From contig NZ_JAGGOI010000008.1 of NCBI RefSeq assembly GCF_018614585.1, positions 170,870 through 234,869 on the forward strand: a DNA stretch of 64,000 nucleotides, given 5' to 3'. Each line of letters opens with the position of its first letter. The first letter of the stretch is position 1. Position numbers and translations under genes: made by a program. Under the pieces are notes generated by a model. It was not told the DNA's origin. It did not search any database and worked only from the letters and a program-made list of their open reading frames with translations. Below are positions 15,405-26,347 of the stretch, piece after piece. Origin of the DNA: Streptomyces sp. ISL-1. GTDB lineage: Bacteria > Actinomycetota > Actinomycetes > Streptomycetales > Streptomycetaceae.

Positions 15405-16364
15405 TCAGTCCAGGGCCCGGGAAAGCCGGTCCCGGACCGTCCTCATGTGCTCAGTCAGCTCCTGCGGCTCGACCACCTCGAAGTCCACGCCCATGAGCAT
15501 CACGTGGATCACCAGCACATCCAGGCTCGCCGCCCCCGTGCGCAGCAGACACGTCTTCTCGTCGACCGCTTCGAGGACACCGTCGGACGGACCGACGAAC
15601 TCGGCGGCCAGTTCGGCCGAGGTGTGCAACCGGATGACCGCCTGGGCGGCGTAGGCGTGTGTGGAGACGCCCTTCGAGACATACGCCGCCAGGTCCTTCG
15701 CCGGAGGGGTGCGGGGAGCGAAGCGCGGGCCGTGCGGCGGCTGCGGGGTGATCCGGTCGGCACGGAACGTCCGCCAGTCGCCGCGGTCCAGATCCCAGGC
15801 GACGAGATACCAGCGCCGCTCGGTGCACACCAGACGATGCGGCTCGACCGTGCGGCGGGTGGCGGAGCCGCCGTGGTCGCGGTACTCGAAGCGCAGCCGT
15901 TCGCTGTCCCGGCAGGCGTTGGCCAGTTCGGTCAGCACGCTCGTGTCGACGGTGGAGCTCTGCGGGCCGCGCAGCATCGGCACGGTGAAGGCGTTGAGCG
16001 CGCCGACCCGGCGGCGCAGCCGGCTGGGCAGAACCTGCTCCAGCTTGGCCAGGGCGCGTACGGAGGTCTCGCCGATGCCCTCGATGCCGTGGCCCGCGGC
16101 GGTGCGCAGGCCCACCGCGACGGCCACCGCCTCCTCGTCGTCGAGCAGCAGTGGCGGCAACTCGGCCCCGGCGCCGAGCTGATAGCCGCCGCCCGTGCCG
16201 GGGCTGGCGTTGACGGGATAGCCCAGCTCGCGCAGCCGGTCCACATCGCGCCGGACCGTACGCGGCGTGACGCCGAGGCGGTCGGCCAGATCGGAGCCGG
16301 ACCATTCGCGGTGGGCCTGGAGCAGCGAGAGCAGACGCAGCAGCCTTGCCGAGGTCTCCAACAT
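15405..16364 (-). CDS. WYL-domain transcriptional regulator (HTH_11 plus WYL, YafY-like)
   Basis: 319 residues. The N-terminal winged helix reads LLRLLSLLQAHREWSGSDLA then DRLGVTPRTVRRDVDRLREL, followed by GGGYQLGAG and LLLDDEEAVAVAVGL. The WYL domain is at about residues 150-215 (EPHRLVCTERRWYLVAWDLD then WRTFRADRI) and a WCX-type C-terminal domain follows. WYL proteins are ligand- or nucleic-acid-sensing regulators. A perfect inverted repeat lies 23 bp upstream of its start and suggests autoregulation. The neighbour downstream on the strand is unrelated. Confidence 0.88.
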   Translation of the reverse strand: MLETSARLLRLLSLLQAHREWSGSDLADRLGVTPRTVRRDVDRLRELGYPVNASPGTGGGYQLGAGAELPPLLLDDEEAVAVAVGLRTAAGHGIEGIGETSVRALAKLEQVLPSRLRRRVGALNAFTVPMLRGPQSSTVDTSVLTELANACRDSERLRFEYRDHGGSATRRTVEPHRLVCTERRWYLVAWDLDRGDWRTFRADRITPQPPHGPRFAPRTPPAKDLAAYVSKGVSTHAYAAQAVIRLHTSAELAAEFVGPSDGVLEAVDEKTCLLRTGAASLDVLVIHVMLMGVDFEVVEPQELTEHMRTVRDRLSRALD

Positions 16365-16386
16365 GGCGTCGAGTCTGCCAGCGATT

Positions 16387-16405
16387 GAGGACAGTTGCTG
16401 TCCTC
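16387..16405. promoter_or_regulatory. Probable operator of the WYL regulator
   Basis: GAGGACAG-TTG-CTGTCCTC is a perfect inverted repeat with 8-base arms, 23 bp upstream of the WYL gene's ATG. The neighbour on the other side ends toward it, so the only promoter it can serve is that of the regulator itself. Confidence 0.6.
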
Positions 16406-16463
16406 GAACACCGGCCTCGAAGACTGGCCTCGGCTGCTGGCCTCGAAGACCGGCCCCCGTGCG

Positions 16464-17258
16464 TCAGGGCGCCGCGGTGAGGCGTACGCAGAGTTCGTTG
16501 TCGCTCGTGTAGCAGGGGGCGGCCAGCCAGTCGCCGGACGGTAGCTTCGGGTACACGAAGATGTTCTTCCGGTCATGGATGTCGTCGAGGATGCGTGCGA
16601 TGCGAATCCAGGCGGCATCCGCCGTCGGGCGCAGCCACATGTCCCACAACTCCTGCTTGCCGAGGTGCTGCTCCGCCAGCGGGCCGTACGGCAGGGTGAA
16701 GCCGAAGGCTCCGCCGTCGCCGCCCGTCACCGGCGCCCGGTGCGACTTGTCGGAGCCGCGCAGCCGCGCCTCGGCGACGGCCCCCTCGCCCAGTTCGGCT
16801 CCGTACAGCCGCCCCTCCACCGTCATCGCGCCACGCTCCGGCGCGAGGCCGATCTCCCCGGCCTCGGCGTGCGGCGCCCGCACCCAGCAGCGCACCGCCA
16901 GCCGGCCGTCCGCGGTCGGGTAGGGCACGCGCACGGTGATCCGGTCGGCGTCGGGCGTGCGGTCGAGCAGCGTGCGCAGGTCGCGGATGCCGGGCTCGAC
17001 GGCCTCGTCACCGACGTACGCCTCCCAGCGGCCCTCGGCCAGCTCGACCGTGCTGGGCAGCACGGCCCGCGAGCTGCCCTCCCCCGTGGGGGTCAGCGGA
17101 AGCCGCGTCTCGTCCTGTACGCCGCCCGGGCCGCCGCTCCGCTTGAGGACCAGCGCGGCGTCGGGCGCACTCGTCCCCGCGATGTCGAAGGTGATGCCCC
17201 CTGCGGAGTCGGCGATGCAGTCGGCCCGCGGCACACGCCGCTCGGTGGACGTGGTCAT
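16464..17258 (-). CDS. Conserved protein of unknown function beside a glycosyltransferase
   Basis: 264 residues. The start ATG overlaps the stop of the upstream glycosyltransferase gene by 4 bp (ATGA), so they are translated together. The sequence is predicted mainly beta, with repeated RxxVxLPxxL-like strands, an N-terminal ADSAGGITFDIAGTSAPDAA and a C-terminal WIRIARILDDIHDRKNIFVY. I do not recognise a catalytic motif. The glycosyltransferase context suggests a role in cell-wall polysaccharide or glycopolymer assembly (inference). Confidence 0.75.
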   Translation of the reverse strand: MTTSTERRVPRADCIADSAGGITFDIAGTSAPDAALVLKRSGGPGGVQDETRLPLTPTGEGSSRAVLPSTVELAEGRWEAYVGDEAVEPGIRDLRTLLDRTPDADRITVRVPYPTADGRLAVRCWVRAPHAEAGEIGLAPERGAMTVEGRLYGAELGEGAVAEARLRGSDKSHRAPVTGGDGGAFGFTLPYGPLAEQHLGKQELWDMWLRPTADAAWIRIARILDDIHDRKNIFVYPKLPSGDWLAAPCYTSDNELCVRLTAAP

Positions 17259-18538
17259 GAGGATTTCTTCCCTTTCCGGATCACGTCGGCGGCCAGATAG
17301 CGCAGGGCGTAGGCCCCGTCGTACAGCGTGCCCCGGGCGTGCTGGGCGGCGTCCCGCAGTGCGCTGCGCGAGCGGCCCTCGCCGCGCGCCACCAGCTCGG
17401 TGAACAGGGCCTCATGGCGCTCGGCGATCGGCACCGGGTCGAAGCGGGCGGAGGCGGCGAGCGCCGCCTGCCCGGTGCGCCGGCGCAGTTCGTCGTCCTC
17501 GATCAGCAAGAGCAGGGCGTCGGCGATCGCGTCCACGTCGCCGACCGGCACCAGACGGCCGTCGACACCGTCATCGATGATCTCGCCGGGCCCGTGCGGG
17601 CAGTCGGTGGAGACGACGGGGAGGCCGCAGCGCATCGCCTCGACGATGGTCATGCCGAACGACTCCAGGCTGGAGGTGACGGCGGCGATCGAGCCCTTGA
17701 CCCACTCCGGTTCGAGCGGATTGGCGGGGCCCATCAGGAAGACATGGTTGTGCAGCCCGCGCTCTTCGACGAGGGCGCGCAGCGCGTTCATCTCGTTGCC
17801 GGTCGCGTCTCCGCTGCCGTAGATCCGCAGCCGCCAGTCCGGACGTGCGGCTACCACCTTGGAGAAGGCCTTGACCAGCAGGTCGTACCGCTTGACGCTG
17901 GTCAGCCGGCCGGCCGCGATGATCCATCTGCTGGCGGCGTCGGCGGGCCGGACGGTCGGCGCGGGCACGCTGTTGGGCACCGATTCGATCCGTACGCCGG
18001 GCAGTTTCAGTTTGGAGCGGTAGGAGCGGGCGTCCGCCTCGGTGACGGTGGTGATCGCGTCGAGGAGGGGGTAGCGATGCCCGATCTCGCGGCGCAGCCG
18101 GTAGCCGTGGCTGTCCAGCGTGAGGTGTTCCTGGCCGACGCGGACCGGGCCGCGCCGGGTCTGGCGGGCGATGTGCACATTGAGTCCGGGGCGGGTGCCC
18201 ACGACGACATCGGCCGCCAGGGACCCCAGGTGGGCGGCGATCCGGGCGTCGGTGAGGCGGCTGTACTGCTTGTGGCGGCCGTCGCCGCGCGGGAAGACCG
18301 TGGCGGGGCGCGTGTAGTCCGGGTGGTCGCCGTCGAAGCCGGGGCTGCTCCTGCGCAGATCGACGAGGTGCTTCATGGCGACACCGGCGGGCGCGCCCAT
18401 GGTGGGTTGGTCACGGTGGCGGAAGACGGAGACGATCTCGACGTCGTGCCTCTCGGCCAGGGTCTGGGCCAGGTTGAACGTCGTCCGGATCGTGCCGCCG
18501 ATGCCGTAAGCGTTGTGGAGCAGGAAAGAGATGTGCAT
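17255..18538 (-). CDS. Family 4 glycosyltransferase
   Basis: 427 residues, ATG start. GT-B fold signatures: N-terminal ISFLLHNAYGIGGTIRTTFN, middle AAGRLTSVKRYDLLVKAFSK, then LRIYGSGDATGNEMNALRAL and the C-terminal donor-binding ESFGMTIVEAMRCGLPVVST with the E-x7-E pattern. It would transfer a sugar from a nucleotide donor at the inner side of the membrane. It overlaps the next gene by 4 bp, giving a two-gene operon. A role in a wall teichoic or teichulosonic-type polymer is possible but not shown by the sequence. Confidence 0.9.
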   Translation of the reverse strand: MHISFLLHNAYGIGGTIRTTFNLAQTLAERHDVEIVSVFRHRDQPTMGAPAGVAMKHLVDLRRSSPGFDGDHPDYTRPATVFPRGDGRHKQYSRLTDARIAAHLGSLAADVVVGTRPGLNVHIARQTRRGPVRVGQEHLTLDSHGYRLRREIGHRYPLLDAITTVTEADARSYRSKLKLPGVRIESVPNSVPAPTVRPADAASRWIIAAGRLTSVKRYDLLVKAFSKVVAARPDWRLRIYGSGDATGNEMNALRALVEERGLHNHVFLMGPANPLEPEWVKGSIAAVTSSLESFGMTIVEAMRCGLPVVSTDCPHGPGEIIDDGVDGRLVPVGDVDAIADALLLLIEDDELRRRTGQAALAASARFDPVPIAERHEALFTELVARGEGRSRSALRDAAQHARGTLYDGAYALRYLAADVIRKGKKSS

Positions 18539-18722
18539 GCGCCGCCGCGTCCCCCAGTATTCGTGTCTGCAGGAGTGGACTGTACTGGTCTGTTACGGCT
18601 GATACCGGAGCTGGGGCACAGCGAAGCAGTTCTCTGACATCTCGCCGCGCCGCGTCACCCGGCCCTCGTCGCCCTGCGGCGTCCGACGGACAGGCAGGTG
18701 CGGGAGGTTGAGCCCGGCGAGC

Positions 18723-19304
<582 letters not shown>

Positions 19305-19351
19305 CTAGGCAGTTCGGCCCTGTGAAAGCCGGTGCCGCGCACGGGCGGCAG

Positions 19352-19385
19352 GCAGCCCCACCCGGTCGGACCCGGGCGGGGCTGC
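19352..19385 (-). terminator. Terminator of the second Rpf/LysM gene
   Basis: GCAGCCCCACCCG / CGGGCGGGGCTGC, a 13-bp stem with one mismatch and an 8-base loop, directly downstream of the stop at 19397 on the minus strand. Confidence 0.65.
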
Positions 19386-19396
19386 CGAAGGACACC

Positions 19397-20559
<1,163 letters not shown>

Positions 20560-21339
20560 GTGCCGCGCATGCTCGACGTCAGCGAGGACGTACGCGCCGA
20601 GATCGGCGACGAAGAAGCCGACCGGCTACTCGCCGGCGAGAACGCCCCGGGCAGCTACGACTGCACTTCCTGCCGCACCCCGGGCGACTCCGAGCAGGAA
20701 CGCACCAGCACCGTGCTGTTCGTCGGCGAGGAGACCGCCGTTCTCGCCTTCGCCCACGCCACCTGCATCCCCTCGCAGGTCGTCCAGGTCGCGGAGGACC
20801 AGCTGCAGGGCGCAGTTCGGTCCATCACGGGCGACGAGTCACAGGTCCCCGGCGCCGGTCCGCAGCAGGCCGTTCTCGGCATCACCAGCGGTCTCGTACT
20901 GATCGACGGCGATCTGCACCCCGCCCTGGTCGTCGAACCGACCGCGCCCATCGCCCGCCCCGGCACCACCGGCTACGGCGGCGACGACTTCCTCCCGCTC
21001 CTCATCGAGCAGGGCTTCCAGCCGGTCTCCGACATGAACAGGCGCCCCGGCCGGCTGCCCGGCTGGTCCGTCCTGGTCGCCATGGGGCAGCTGCACGCCG
21101 TGCTCCAGCCCGGCACCGGCGGCGGCAGCCCGGTCGCCTGGTGGCAGGCGCATCAGCCGCTCCAGGTCACCGACGGCTGGCGCGCGGCCGCCAACAAGTC
21201 GCAGACGGTCCTCGTGTTCGCCGCCCCGGTCGGCTCGATCGGCCAGCAGCCGCGCGAGGACCTGCTGCGCGAGGCGCTGGAGAAGGCCGCGGCGGGCGGC
21301 CGCCTGGTGGCCGCGGCGATGCCGCTCGCGGGCACGTGA
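20560..21339 (+). CDS. Conserved streptomycete protein of unknown function
   Basis: 259 residues from the GTG at 20560 with GAGGAG upstream (VPRMLDVSEDVRAEIGDEEA). There is a CxxC pair near the N-terminus (SYDCTSCRTPGD), then VLFVGEETAVLAFAHATCIP and several beta-strand-like segments (GLVLIDGDLHPALVVEPTAP, WSVLVAMGQLHAVLQPGTGG). No signal peptide or membrane helix is seen. I do not recognise its family. It is transcribed with the following small gene. Confidence 0.75.
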   Translation: MPRMLDVSEDVRAEIGDEEADRLLAGENAPGSYDCTSCRTPGDSEQERTSTVLFVGEETAVLAFAHATCIPSQVVQVAEDQLQGAVRSITGDESQVPGAGPQQAVLGITSGLVLIDGDLHPALVVEPTAPIARPGTTGYGGDDFLPLLIEQGFQPVSDMNRRPGRLPGWSVLVAMGQLHAVLQPGTGGGSPVAWWQAHQPLQVTDGWRAAANKSQTVLVFAAPVGSIGQQPREDLLREALEKAAAGGRLVAAAMPLAGT

Positions 21340-21450
21340 CGACGCCGGGGGTGCTGAACCGTGCCCCCGGCGTACGTTTCGTACATCCCTCGGAAGAATG
21401 CAGCTCCGCGCAGCCCGCATCCGTCCGACGGCGGGGGTCGTTGCAGGTAC

Positions 21451-21789
21451 GTGCACTCATACGACCCCTCCCGCCAGCCGTACCAGAGTCAGATCCCCGC
21501 CATGCGCCCCGCGCGTGAGGCGACGGTCGGCCACTCCCCCACGCCCATCTACGACACGCTGTACTCCGAGTACCGCAGGGCGTTCAGGGCGCTGCCGGGC
21601 GACCGGAGCGGCGAGGAGGATCTCGACTTCAGGGCCTTCGGCACCGGGCTGCACAGCAGCCGTGGGGGATCATCGGGCCATACGAGCAGCCACCCCGGGG
21701 CGGGCTGGCAGCCGTACCCGCTGAGCCGGCCGCACAACGGGAACCATGTCCCGGCGGCGCTGCCGCCGGCTCCGCGCCGGGGTCTGTGA
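21451..21789 (+). CDS. Small conserved protein of unknown function
   Basis: 112 residues from the GTG at 21451 (MHSYDPSRQPYQSQIPAMRP). A further start at 21361 is possible but would run through a GC-rich spacer. The middle part SPTPIYDTLYSEYRRAFRAL then PGDRSGEEDLDFRAFG looks like a conserved block; the end is Gly/Ser/Pro-rich and probably disordered. No known domain. A strong terminator follows at 21801. Confidence 0.6.
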   Translation: MHSYDPSRQPYQSQIPAMRPAREATVGHSPTPIYDTLYSEYRRAFRALPGDRSGEEDLDFRAFGTGLHSSRGGSSGHTSSHPGAGWQPYPLSRPHNGNHVPAALPPAPRRGL

Positions 21790-21800
21790 CCCGGGACGAC

Positions 21801-21843
21801 ATGGCGCTGCCCCGGACCGTTCGGCGGTCCGGGGCAGCGCCAT
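21801..21843. terminator. Bidirectional terminator before der
   Basis: ATGGCGCTGCCCCGGACCG / CGGTCCGGGGCAGCGCCAT, a perfect 19-bp stem with a 5-base loop between two convergent genes. Confidence 0.92.
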
Positions 21844-21858
21844 TGCCACGCGTTCACA

Positions 21859-23325
21859 TCACTTGTTGCGGCCGCGCTTCTCGCGCACTCGCACCGAGAT
21901 GTGGATCGGGGTGCCCTCGAAGCCGAACTCCTCGCGCAGCCGGCGCTCGACGAAACGGCGGTAGCCGTGCTCCAGGAAGCCGGAGGCGAAGAGCACGAAC
22001 CGCGGCGGCGTGGTGCCGGCCTGGGTACCGAAGAGGATGCGGGGCTGCTTGCCGCCGCGGATCGGGTGCGGGTGGGAGGCGACGATCTCACCGAGGAAGG
22101 CGTTCAGCCGACCCGTGGGGATACGCGTCTCCCAGCCCGTCAGAGCCGTCTCGATCGCCGGGACCAGCTTCTCCATGTGGCGGCCGGTACGGGCGGACAC
22201 ATTGACCCGCGGCGCCCAGGCGATCTGCGCGAGCTCGGTATCGATCTCGCGCTCCAGGTAGTAGCGGCGCTCCTCGTCGAGGTTGTCCCACTTGTTGAAC
22301 GCGACGACCAGCGCACGCCCGGCCTCGACGGCCATGGTGATGATCCGCTGGTCCTGGACGCTGATGGACTCCGTGGCGTCGATCAGAACGACCGCGACCT
22401 CGGCCTTCTCGACGGCGGCGGCGGTGCGCAGGGAGGCGTAGTAGTCCGCGCCCTCCTGGAGGTGGACCCGGCGCCGGATACCGGCCGTGTCGATGAACTT
22501 CCAGGTGATACCGCCGAGTTCGATCAACTCGTCGACCGGGTCGCGGGTGGTGCCGGCGACCTCGTTGACGACGACCCGGTCCTCGTTCGCCACCTTGTTG
22601 AGCAGCGAGGACTTGCCGACGTTCGGGCGGCCGATCAGGGCGATACGGCGCGGGCCGCCGACGGCGTTGCCGAAGGTCTGGGCCGGGGCCTCGGGCAGCG
22701 CCTCCAGGACGGCGTCGAGCATGTCGCCCGTACCGCGGCCGTGCAGCGAGGAGACGGGGTGCGGCAGGCCGAGGCCGAGCGACCACAGGGCCGTGGCGTC
22801 CGCCTCGCCGCTCGGTCCGTCGACCTTGTTGGCGCACAGCACGACGGGCTTTCCGGCCCGGCGCAGCAGCTTGACGACGGCCTCGTCGGTGTCGGTGGCG
22901 CCGACCGTGGAGTCCACGACGAAGACGACCGCGTCGGCGGCCTCGATCGCGTACTCGGCCTGGGCGGCGACGGAGGCGTCGATGCCGAGGACGTCCTGCT
23001 CCCAGCCGCCGGTGTCGACGACCTTGAAGCGGCGGCCGGCCCACTCGGCCTCGTAGGTGACACGGTCGCGGGTGACGCCGGGCTTGTCCTCGACGACGGC
23101 CTCACGACGGCCGATGATGCGGTTCACAAGGGTCGACTTGCCGACATTGGGGCGGCCGACGACGGCGAGGACGGGCAGCGGGCCGTGACCGGCCTCGCCG
23201 ATCGCGTTCTCGACGACCTCGGCGTCGAAGCCCTCTTCCGCGGCGAGCTCCATGAACTCCGCGTACTCGGCGTCGCCAAGCGCTCCGTGCTCGTGCTCGT
23301 CGCCGGACTGGATCTGGTCGTTCAT
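21859..23325 (-). CDS. der: Ribosome biogenesis GTPase Der (EngA)
   Basis: 488 residues, with an acidic N-terminal extension of about 50. It has two tandem GTPase domains: the first with [26 protein letters not shown] and CANKVDG; the second with [28 protein letters not shown] and AFNKWDN. The C-terminal KH-like domain ends in [12 protein letters not shown]. Der assembles the 50S ribosomal subunit and is normally essential. It is downstream of plsC on the same strand with 70 bp between, part of the cmk-plsC-der unit common in actinomycetes. Confidence 0.97.
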   Translation of the reverse strand: MNDQIQSGDEHEHGALGDAEYAEFMELAAEEGFDAEVVENAIGEAGHGPLPVLAVVGRPNVGKSTLVNRIIGRREAVVEDKPGVTRDRVTYEAEWAGRRFKVVDTGGWEQDVLGIDASVAAQAEYAIEAADAVVFVVDSTVGATDTDEAVVKLLRRAGKPVVLCANKVDGPSGEADATALWSLGLGLPHPVSSLHGRGTGDMLDAVLEALPEAPAQTFGNAVGGPRRIALIGRPNVGKSSLLNKVANEDRVVVNEVAGTTRDPVDELIELGGITWKFIDTAGIRRRVHLQEGADYYASLRTAAAVEKAEVAVVLIDATESISVQDQRIITMAVEAGRALVVAFNKWDNLDEERRYYLEREIDTELAQIAWAPRVNVSARTGRHMEKLVPAIETALTGWETRIPTGRLNAFLGEIVASHPHPIRGGKQPRILFGTQAGTTPPRFVLFASGFLEHGYRRFVERRLREEFGFEGTPIHISVRVREKRGRNK

Positions 23326-23395
23326 GAAGTACTTACCTCGTTACGTTGCATCATCGATGGACCGCTTGTCGCGCGATCCACTACTCAAGTCTTAC

Positions 23396-24040
23396 CTAGC
23401 GCCCGGTGAGACGCTTGGCGTTTTCCAGGTGGGCGGTCAGCCGCTCCTGGATGCGTACGGTCGCGTCGTCCAGCGCCTTGCGCGTGCGGCGCCCGCTGCC
23501 GTCGCCCGCCTCGAAGGCGTCACCGAAGACGACGTCGACCCGGCTGCGCAGCGGAGGCAGTGCCCGTATCAACCGCCCGCGGCGCTCCGTGCTTCCCAAT
23601 ACCGCCACCGGGACGATCGGGGCGCCGGAACGCAGGGCGAAGTACGCGAGCCCGGCGCGCAGCGAGGCGAAGTCTCCCTCGCCCCGGGTGCCCTCGGGGA
23701 AGATCCCGAGGACGCCGCCGCTGTCCAGCACGCCGAGCGCGCTGGTGATGGCGGTCCGGTCGGTGCTCGTACGGTCCACCTTCACCTGACCCATTCCCAG
23801 CAGGAACGGGTCGAGAGGGCCGACGAACGCCTCCTTCTTGATCAGGAAGTGCACGGGACGGGGCGCGGTGCCCATCAGCATCGGCCCGTCGATCATGTGC
23901 GAGTGGTTCACGGCGAGGATCACCGGGCCGGCCGCCGGAACCCGCCAGGCGCCGAGCACCCGCGGCTTCCACAGCCCGTACATGAGCCCGATGCCGATGC
24001 CCCGCCCGACCGCCGCGCCCTTCTCGGAGGGTACGGTCAC
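23396..24040 (-). CDS. plsC: 1-acyl-glycerol-3-phosphate acyltransferase
   Basis: 214 residues from the GTG at 24040, which overlaps the cmk stop (GTGA). Acyltransferase motifs: NHSHMID (H-x4-D), then KKEAFVG, GIFPEGTRGEGDFAS and IVPVAVLGST. It makes phosphatidate from lysophosphatidate at the membrane. The position between cmk and der is the usual one in actinomycetes. Confidence 0.92.
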   Translation of the reverse strand: MTVPSEKGAAVGRGIGIGLMYGLWKPRVLGAWRVPAAGPVILAVNHSHMIDGPMLMGTAPRPVHFLIKKEAFVGPLDPFLLGMGQVKVDRTSTDRTAITSALGVLDSGGVLGIFPEGTRGEGDFASLRAGLAYFALRSGAPIVPVAVLGSTERRGRLIRALPPLRSRVDVVFGDAFEAGDGSGRRTRKALDDATVRIQERLTAHLENAKRLTGR

Positions 24041-24753
24041 CGGGCCGCCGGCTTCTCTGTGTTCTCGGTGTTCTCGGTGTTCTCGGTCGCGCAGCGCCGC
24101 TCCTCGACGAGGGTGACGACGCACTCAATGACCTGCTCCAGGGTCAGGTCGGTGGTGTCCACCTCGACCGCGTCGTCAGCCTTGGCGAGCGGGGACGTCT
24201 TACGGCTGGAGTCGGCCGCGTCCCGCTTGACCAGGGCTTCCTTGGTGGCCGCGACGTCGGTGCCCTTCAGCTCCCCGCTGCGGCGGGCGGCGCGGGCCTC
24301 GGGCGAGGCGGTCAGGAAGATCTTCAGGTCCGCGTCCGGCAGGACGGTGGTGCCGATGTCGCGCCCCTCGACGACGATGCCGGTCGCGGCGGAGGAGGCG
24401 ATGGAGCGCTGCAGCTCGGTGATCCGGGCCCGCACCTCGGGGACTGCGCTGACCGCGCTCACCTTGGAGGTGACATCGGGCGTACGGATCGGTCCGGTGA
24501 CGTCCACACCGTCCACGGTGATGGTGGGGTTGGCCGGGTCGGTGCCGGAGACTATGGCGGGCTTGGCGGCGGCGGTGGCGATCGCGGCCGGGTCCTGGAC
24601 GTCGACGCCGTTGCTGGTCATCCACCAGGTGATCGCGCGGTACTGGGCGCCGGTGTCGAGATAGCTCAGCCCCAGCGCTGCGGCGACCGCCCTGGAGGTG
24701 CTCGACTTGCCCGTGCCGGAGGGGCCGTCGATGGCGACGATCACGGATTCCAC
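24037..24753 (-). CDS. cmk: Cytidylate kinase
   Basis: 238 residues from the GTG at 24753 (MESVIVAIDGPSGTGKSSTS); a GTG four codons upstream sits right on the AGGAAG. P-loop GPSGTGKSST, LSYLDTGAQYRAITWWM, the CMP-binding VEGRDIGTTVLPDADLKIFL and ARAARR are all present. It phosphorylates CMP and dCMP. The last residues form an ENTENTENTE run encoded by a 9-bp tandem repeat. It is followed by plsC with a 4-bp overlap. Confidence 0.95.
   Translation of the reverse strand: MESVIVAIDGPSGTGKSSTSRAVAAALGLSYLDTGAQYRAITWWMTSNGVDVQDPAAIATAAAKPAIVSGTDPANPTITVDGVDVTGPIRTPDVTSKVSAVSAVPEVRARITELQRSIASSAATGIVVEGRDIGTTVLPDADLKIFLTASPEARAARRSGELKGTDVAATKEALVKRDAADSSRKTSPLAKADDAVEVDTTDLTLEQVIECVVTLVEERRCATENTENTENTEKPAAR
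24061..24087. repeat. Three perfect 9-bp tandem repeats in the 3' end of cmk
   Basis: GTTCTCGGT three times in a row (plus a degenerate fourth copy at 24052), coding for the (ENT)n tail on the minus strand. The unit is a multiple of three, so copy changes keep the frame. Confidence 0.85.
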
Positions 24754-24902
24754 GGTGTCGGACACCTTCCTGGTACGAGGAGAGGGCAGGCGGAATTGCC
24801 GGTGGGCCCTGCACCAGGTTACCGAGTCCTTGGGCCCGCCTTTACACACGGATGGCGGCGCGGTAAATCAAACCCCTTGGACTCCGTCCGCCGACGCCGG
24901 GG

Positions 24903-25988
24903 TCACTGCCGGATCGACCAGCCCCGCTCCCGCAACGACGCCGTCAGCACCGTCGCCGCGGTCGGCTCCACCATCAGCTGGACCAGGCCCGCCTGCTGGC
25001 CCGTCGCGTGTTCGATGCGGACGTCCTCGATGTTCACGCCCGCTCGGCCCGCGTCCGCGAAGATGCGCGCCAGCTCGCCCGGCCGGTCGCTGATCAGAAC
25101 CGCCACGATCTCGTACGACGCCGGGGCCGCGCCGTGCTTGCCCGGGACGCGGACGCGTCCCGCGTTGCCCCGGCGCAGGACGTCCTCGATGCCCTCCGCG
25201 CCGTCCCGGCGCTTGGAGTCGTCGGAGGACTGCAGGGACCGCAGCGCCTGGACCGTCTCGTCCAGGTCCGCCGCCACCCCGGCCAGCACGTCGGCCACCG
25301 GGCCCGGGTTCGCGGAGAGGATCTCGACCCACATCCGGGGGTCGGACGCCGCGATCCGGGTGACGTCGCGGATGCCCTGGCCGCAGAGCCGTACCGCCGT
25401 GTCGTCCGCCTCCTGCAGCCGGGCCGCGACCATCGAGGAGATCAGCTGAGGGGTGTGGGAGACGAGGGCCACCGCCCGGTCATGGGCGTCGGCGTCCATG
25501 ACCACCGGGACGGCCCGGCAGAGCGCGACCAGCTCGAGGGCGAGGTTGAGCACCTCGGTGTCCGTGTCGCGCGTGGGCGTCAGCACCCACGGGCGGCCCT
25601 CGAAAAGGTCCGCGGTCGCAGCCAGCGGACCCGAGCGCTCCTTGCCCGCCATCGGATGCGTGCCGATGTACGCGCTCAGGTCCAGGCCCAGCGCCTCCAG
25701 CTCGCGCCGCGGCCCGCCCTTGACGCTCGCCACGTCGAGGTAGCCGCGCGCGGTACCGGCGCGCATCGCGTCGGCCAGCGCGGTGGCGACATGCGCCGGC
25801 GGTACGGCGACGATCGCGAGGTCGACCGGGCCTTCGGGCGGCTCGTCCGTCCCCGCGCCGAGCGCGGCGGCGGTACGGGCCCGCTCCGGGTCCTGGTCCA
25901 CGAGGTGCACAGCGACTCCGCGGCCGGCGAGGGTGAGGGCCGCGGACGTGCCGATCAGGCCCGTTCCGATGACGACGGCGGTTCTCAC
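24903..25988 (-). CDS. tyrA: Prephenate dehydrogenase with ACT domain
   Basis: 361 residues, GTG start that overlaps the stop of aroH (GTGA). Rossmann motif VVIGTGLIGTSAALTLAGRG, active-site region IGTHPMAGKERSG and VSHTPQLISS (His for prephenate), then a C-terminal ACT-type domain (YEIVAVLISDRPGELARIFA then ADAGRAGVNIEDVRIEHA). It makes 4-hydroxyphenylpyruvate (or arogenate to tyrosine) with NAD(P); the ACT domain suggests feedback control by tyrosine. With the coupled chorismate mutase this gives two consecutive steps of tyrosine synthesis. Confidence 0.95.
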   Translation of the reverse strand: MRTAVVIGTGLIGTSAALTLAGRGVAVHLVDQDPERARTAAALGAGTDEPPEGPVDLAIVAVPPAHVATALADAMRAGTARGYLDVASVKGGPRRELEALGLDLSAYIGTHPMAGKERSGPLAATADLFEGRPWVLTPTRDTDTEVLNLALELVALCRAVPVVMDADAHDRAVALVSHTPQLISSMVAARLQEADDTAVRLCGQGIRDVTRIAASDPRMWVEILSANPGPVADVLAGVAADLDETVQALRSLQSSDDSKRRDGAEGIEDVLRRGNAGRVRVPGKHGAAPASYEIVAVLISDRPGELARIFADAGRAGVNIEDVRIEHATGQQAGLVQLMVEPTAATVLTASLRERGWSIRQ

Positions 25989-26347
25989 TGGGCGATGTCC
26001 TTGCGCAGGGCAGCCGCGGCACCGAGGTACACGTGCGCGATCTCCGACTTGGCCAGATCCGACTCGACGTGCGCCAGGATCCGTACGACACGGGGCATGG
26101 CCCCGACGATGTTCAGCTCCTGCGCGCAGATCAGTGGCACGTCGACGATGCCCAGCTTGCGCGCGGCCGCCGCGGGGAAGTCGCTGTGCAGATCCGGCGT
26201 GGCCGTGAACCAGACGCTGATCAGATCGTCCGTGACCAGCCCGTTCCGCTCCAGGATGGCGGTGAGCAGTTCGCTGACCTGCTCGTCCATGTGTCCGGCC
26301 TCGTCCCGTTCCAGCTGGACGGCTCCCCGGACCGCTCGTACCGCCAC
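25985..26347 (-). CDS. aroH: Chorismate mutase, AroH type
   Basis: 120 residues from the GTG at 26347 with AAGGAG six bases upstream. It has the Bacillus AroH fold signature rather than AroQ: VRAVRGAVQLERDEAGHMDE, TATPDLHSDFPAAAARKLG, VPLICAQELNIVGAMPRVVR (the Glu and Arg of the active site). It converts chorismate to prephenate. It overlaps tyrA by 4 bp, so both are co-translated. Confidence 0.95.
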   Translation of the reverse strand: MAVRAVRGAVQLERDEAGHMDEQVSELLTAILERNGLVTDDLISVWFTATPDLHSDFPAAAARKLGIVDVPLICAQELNIVGAMPRVVRILAHVESDLAKSEIAHVYLGAAAALRKDIAQ

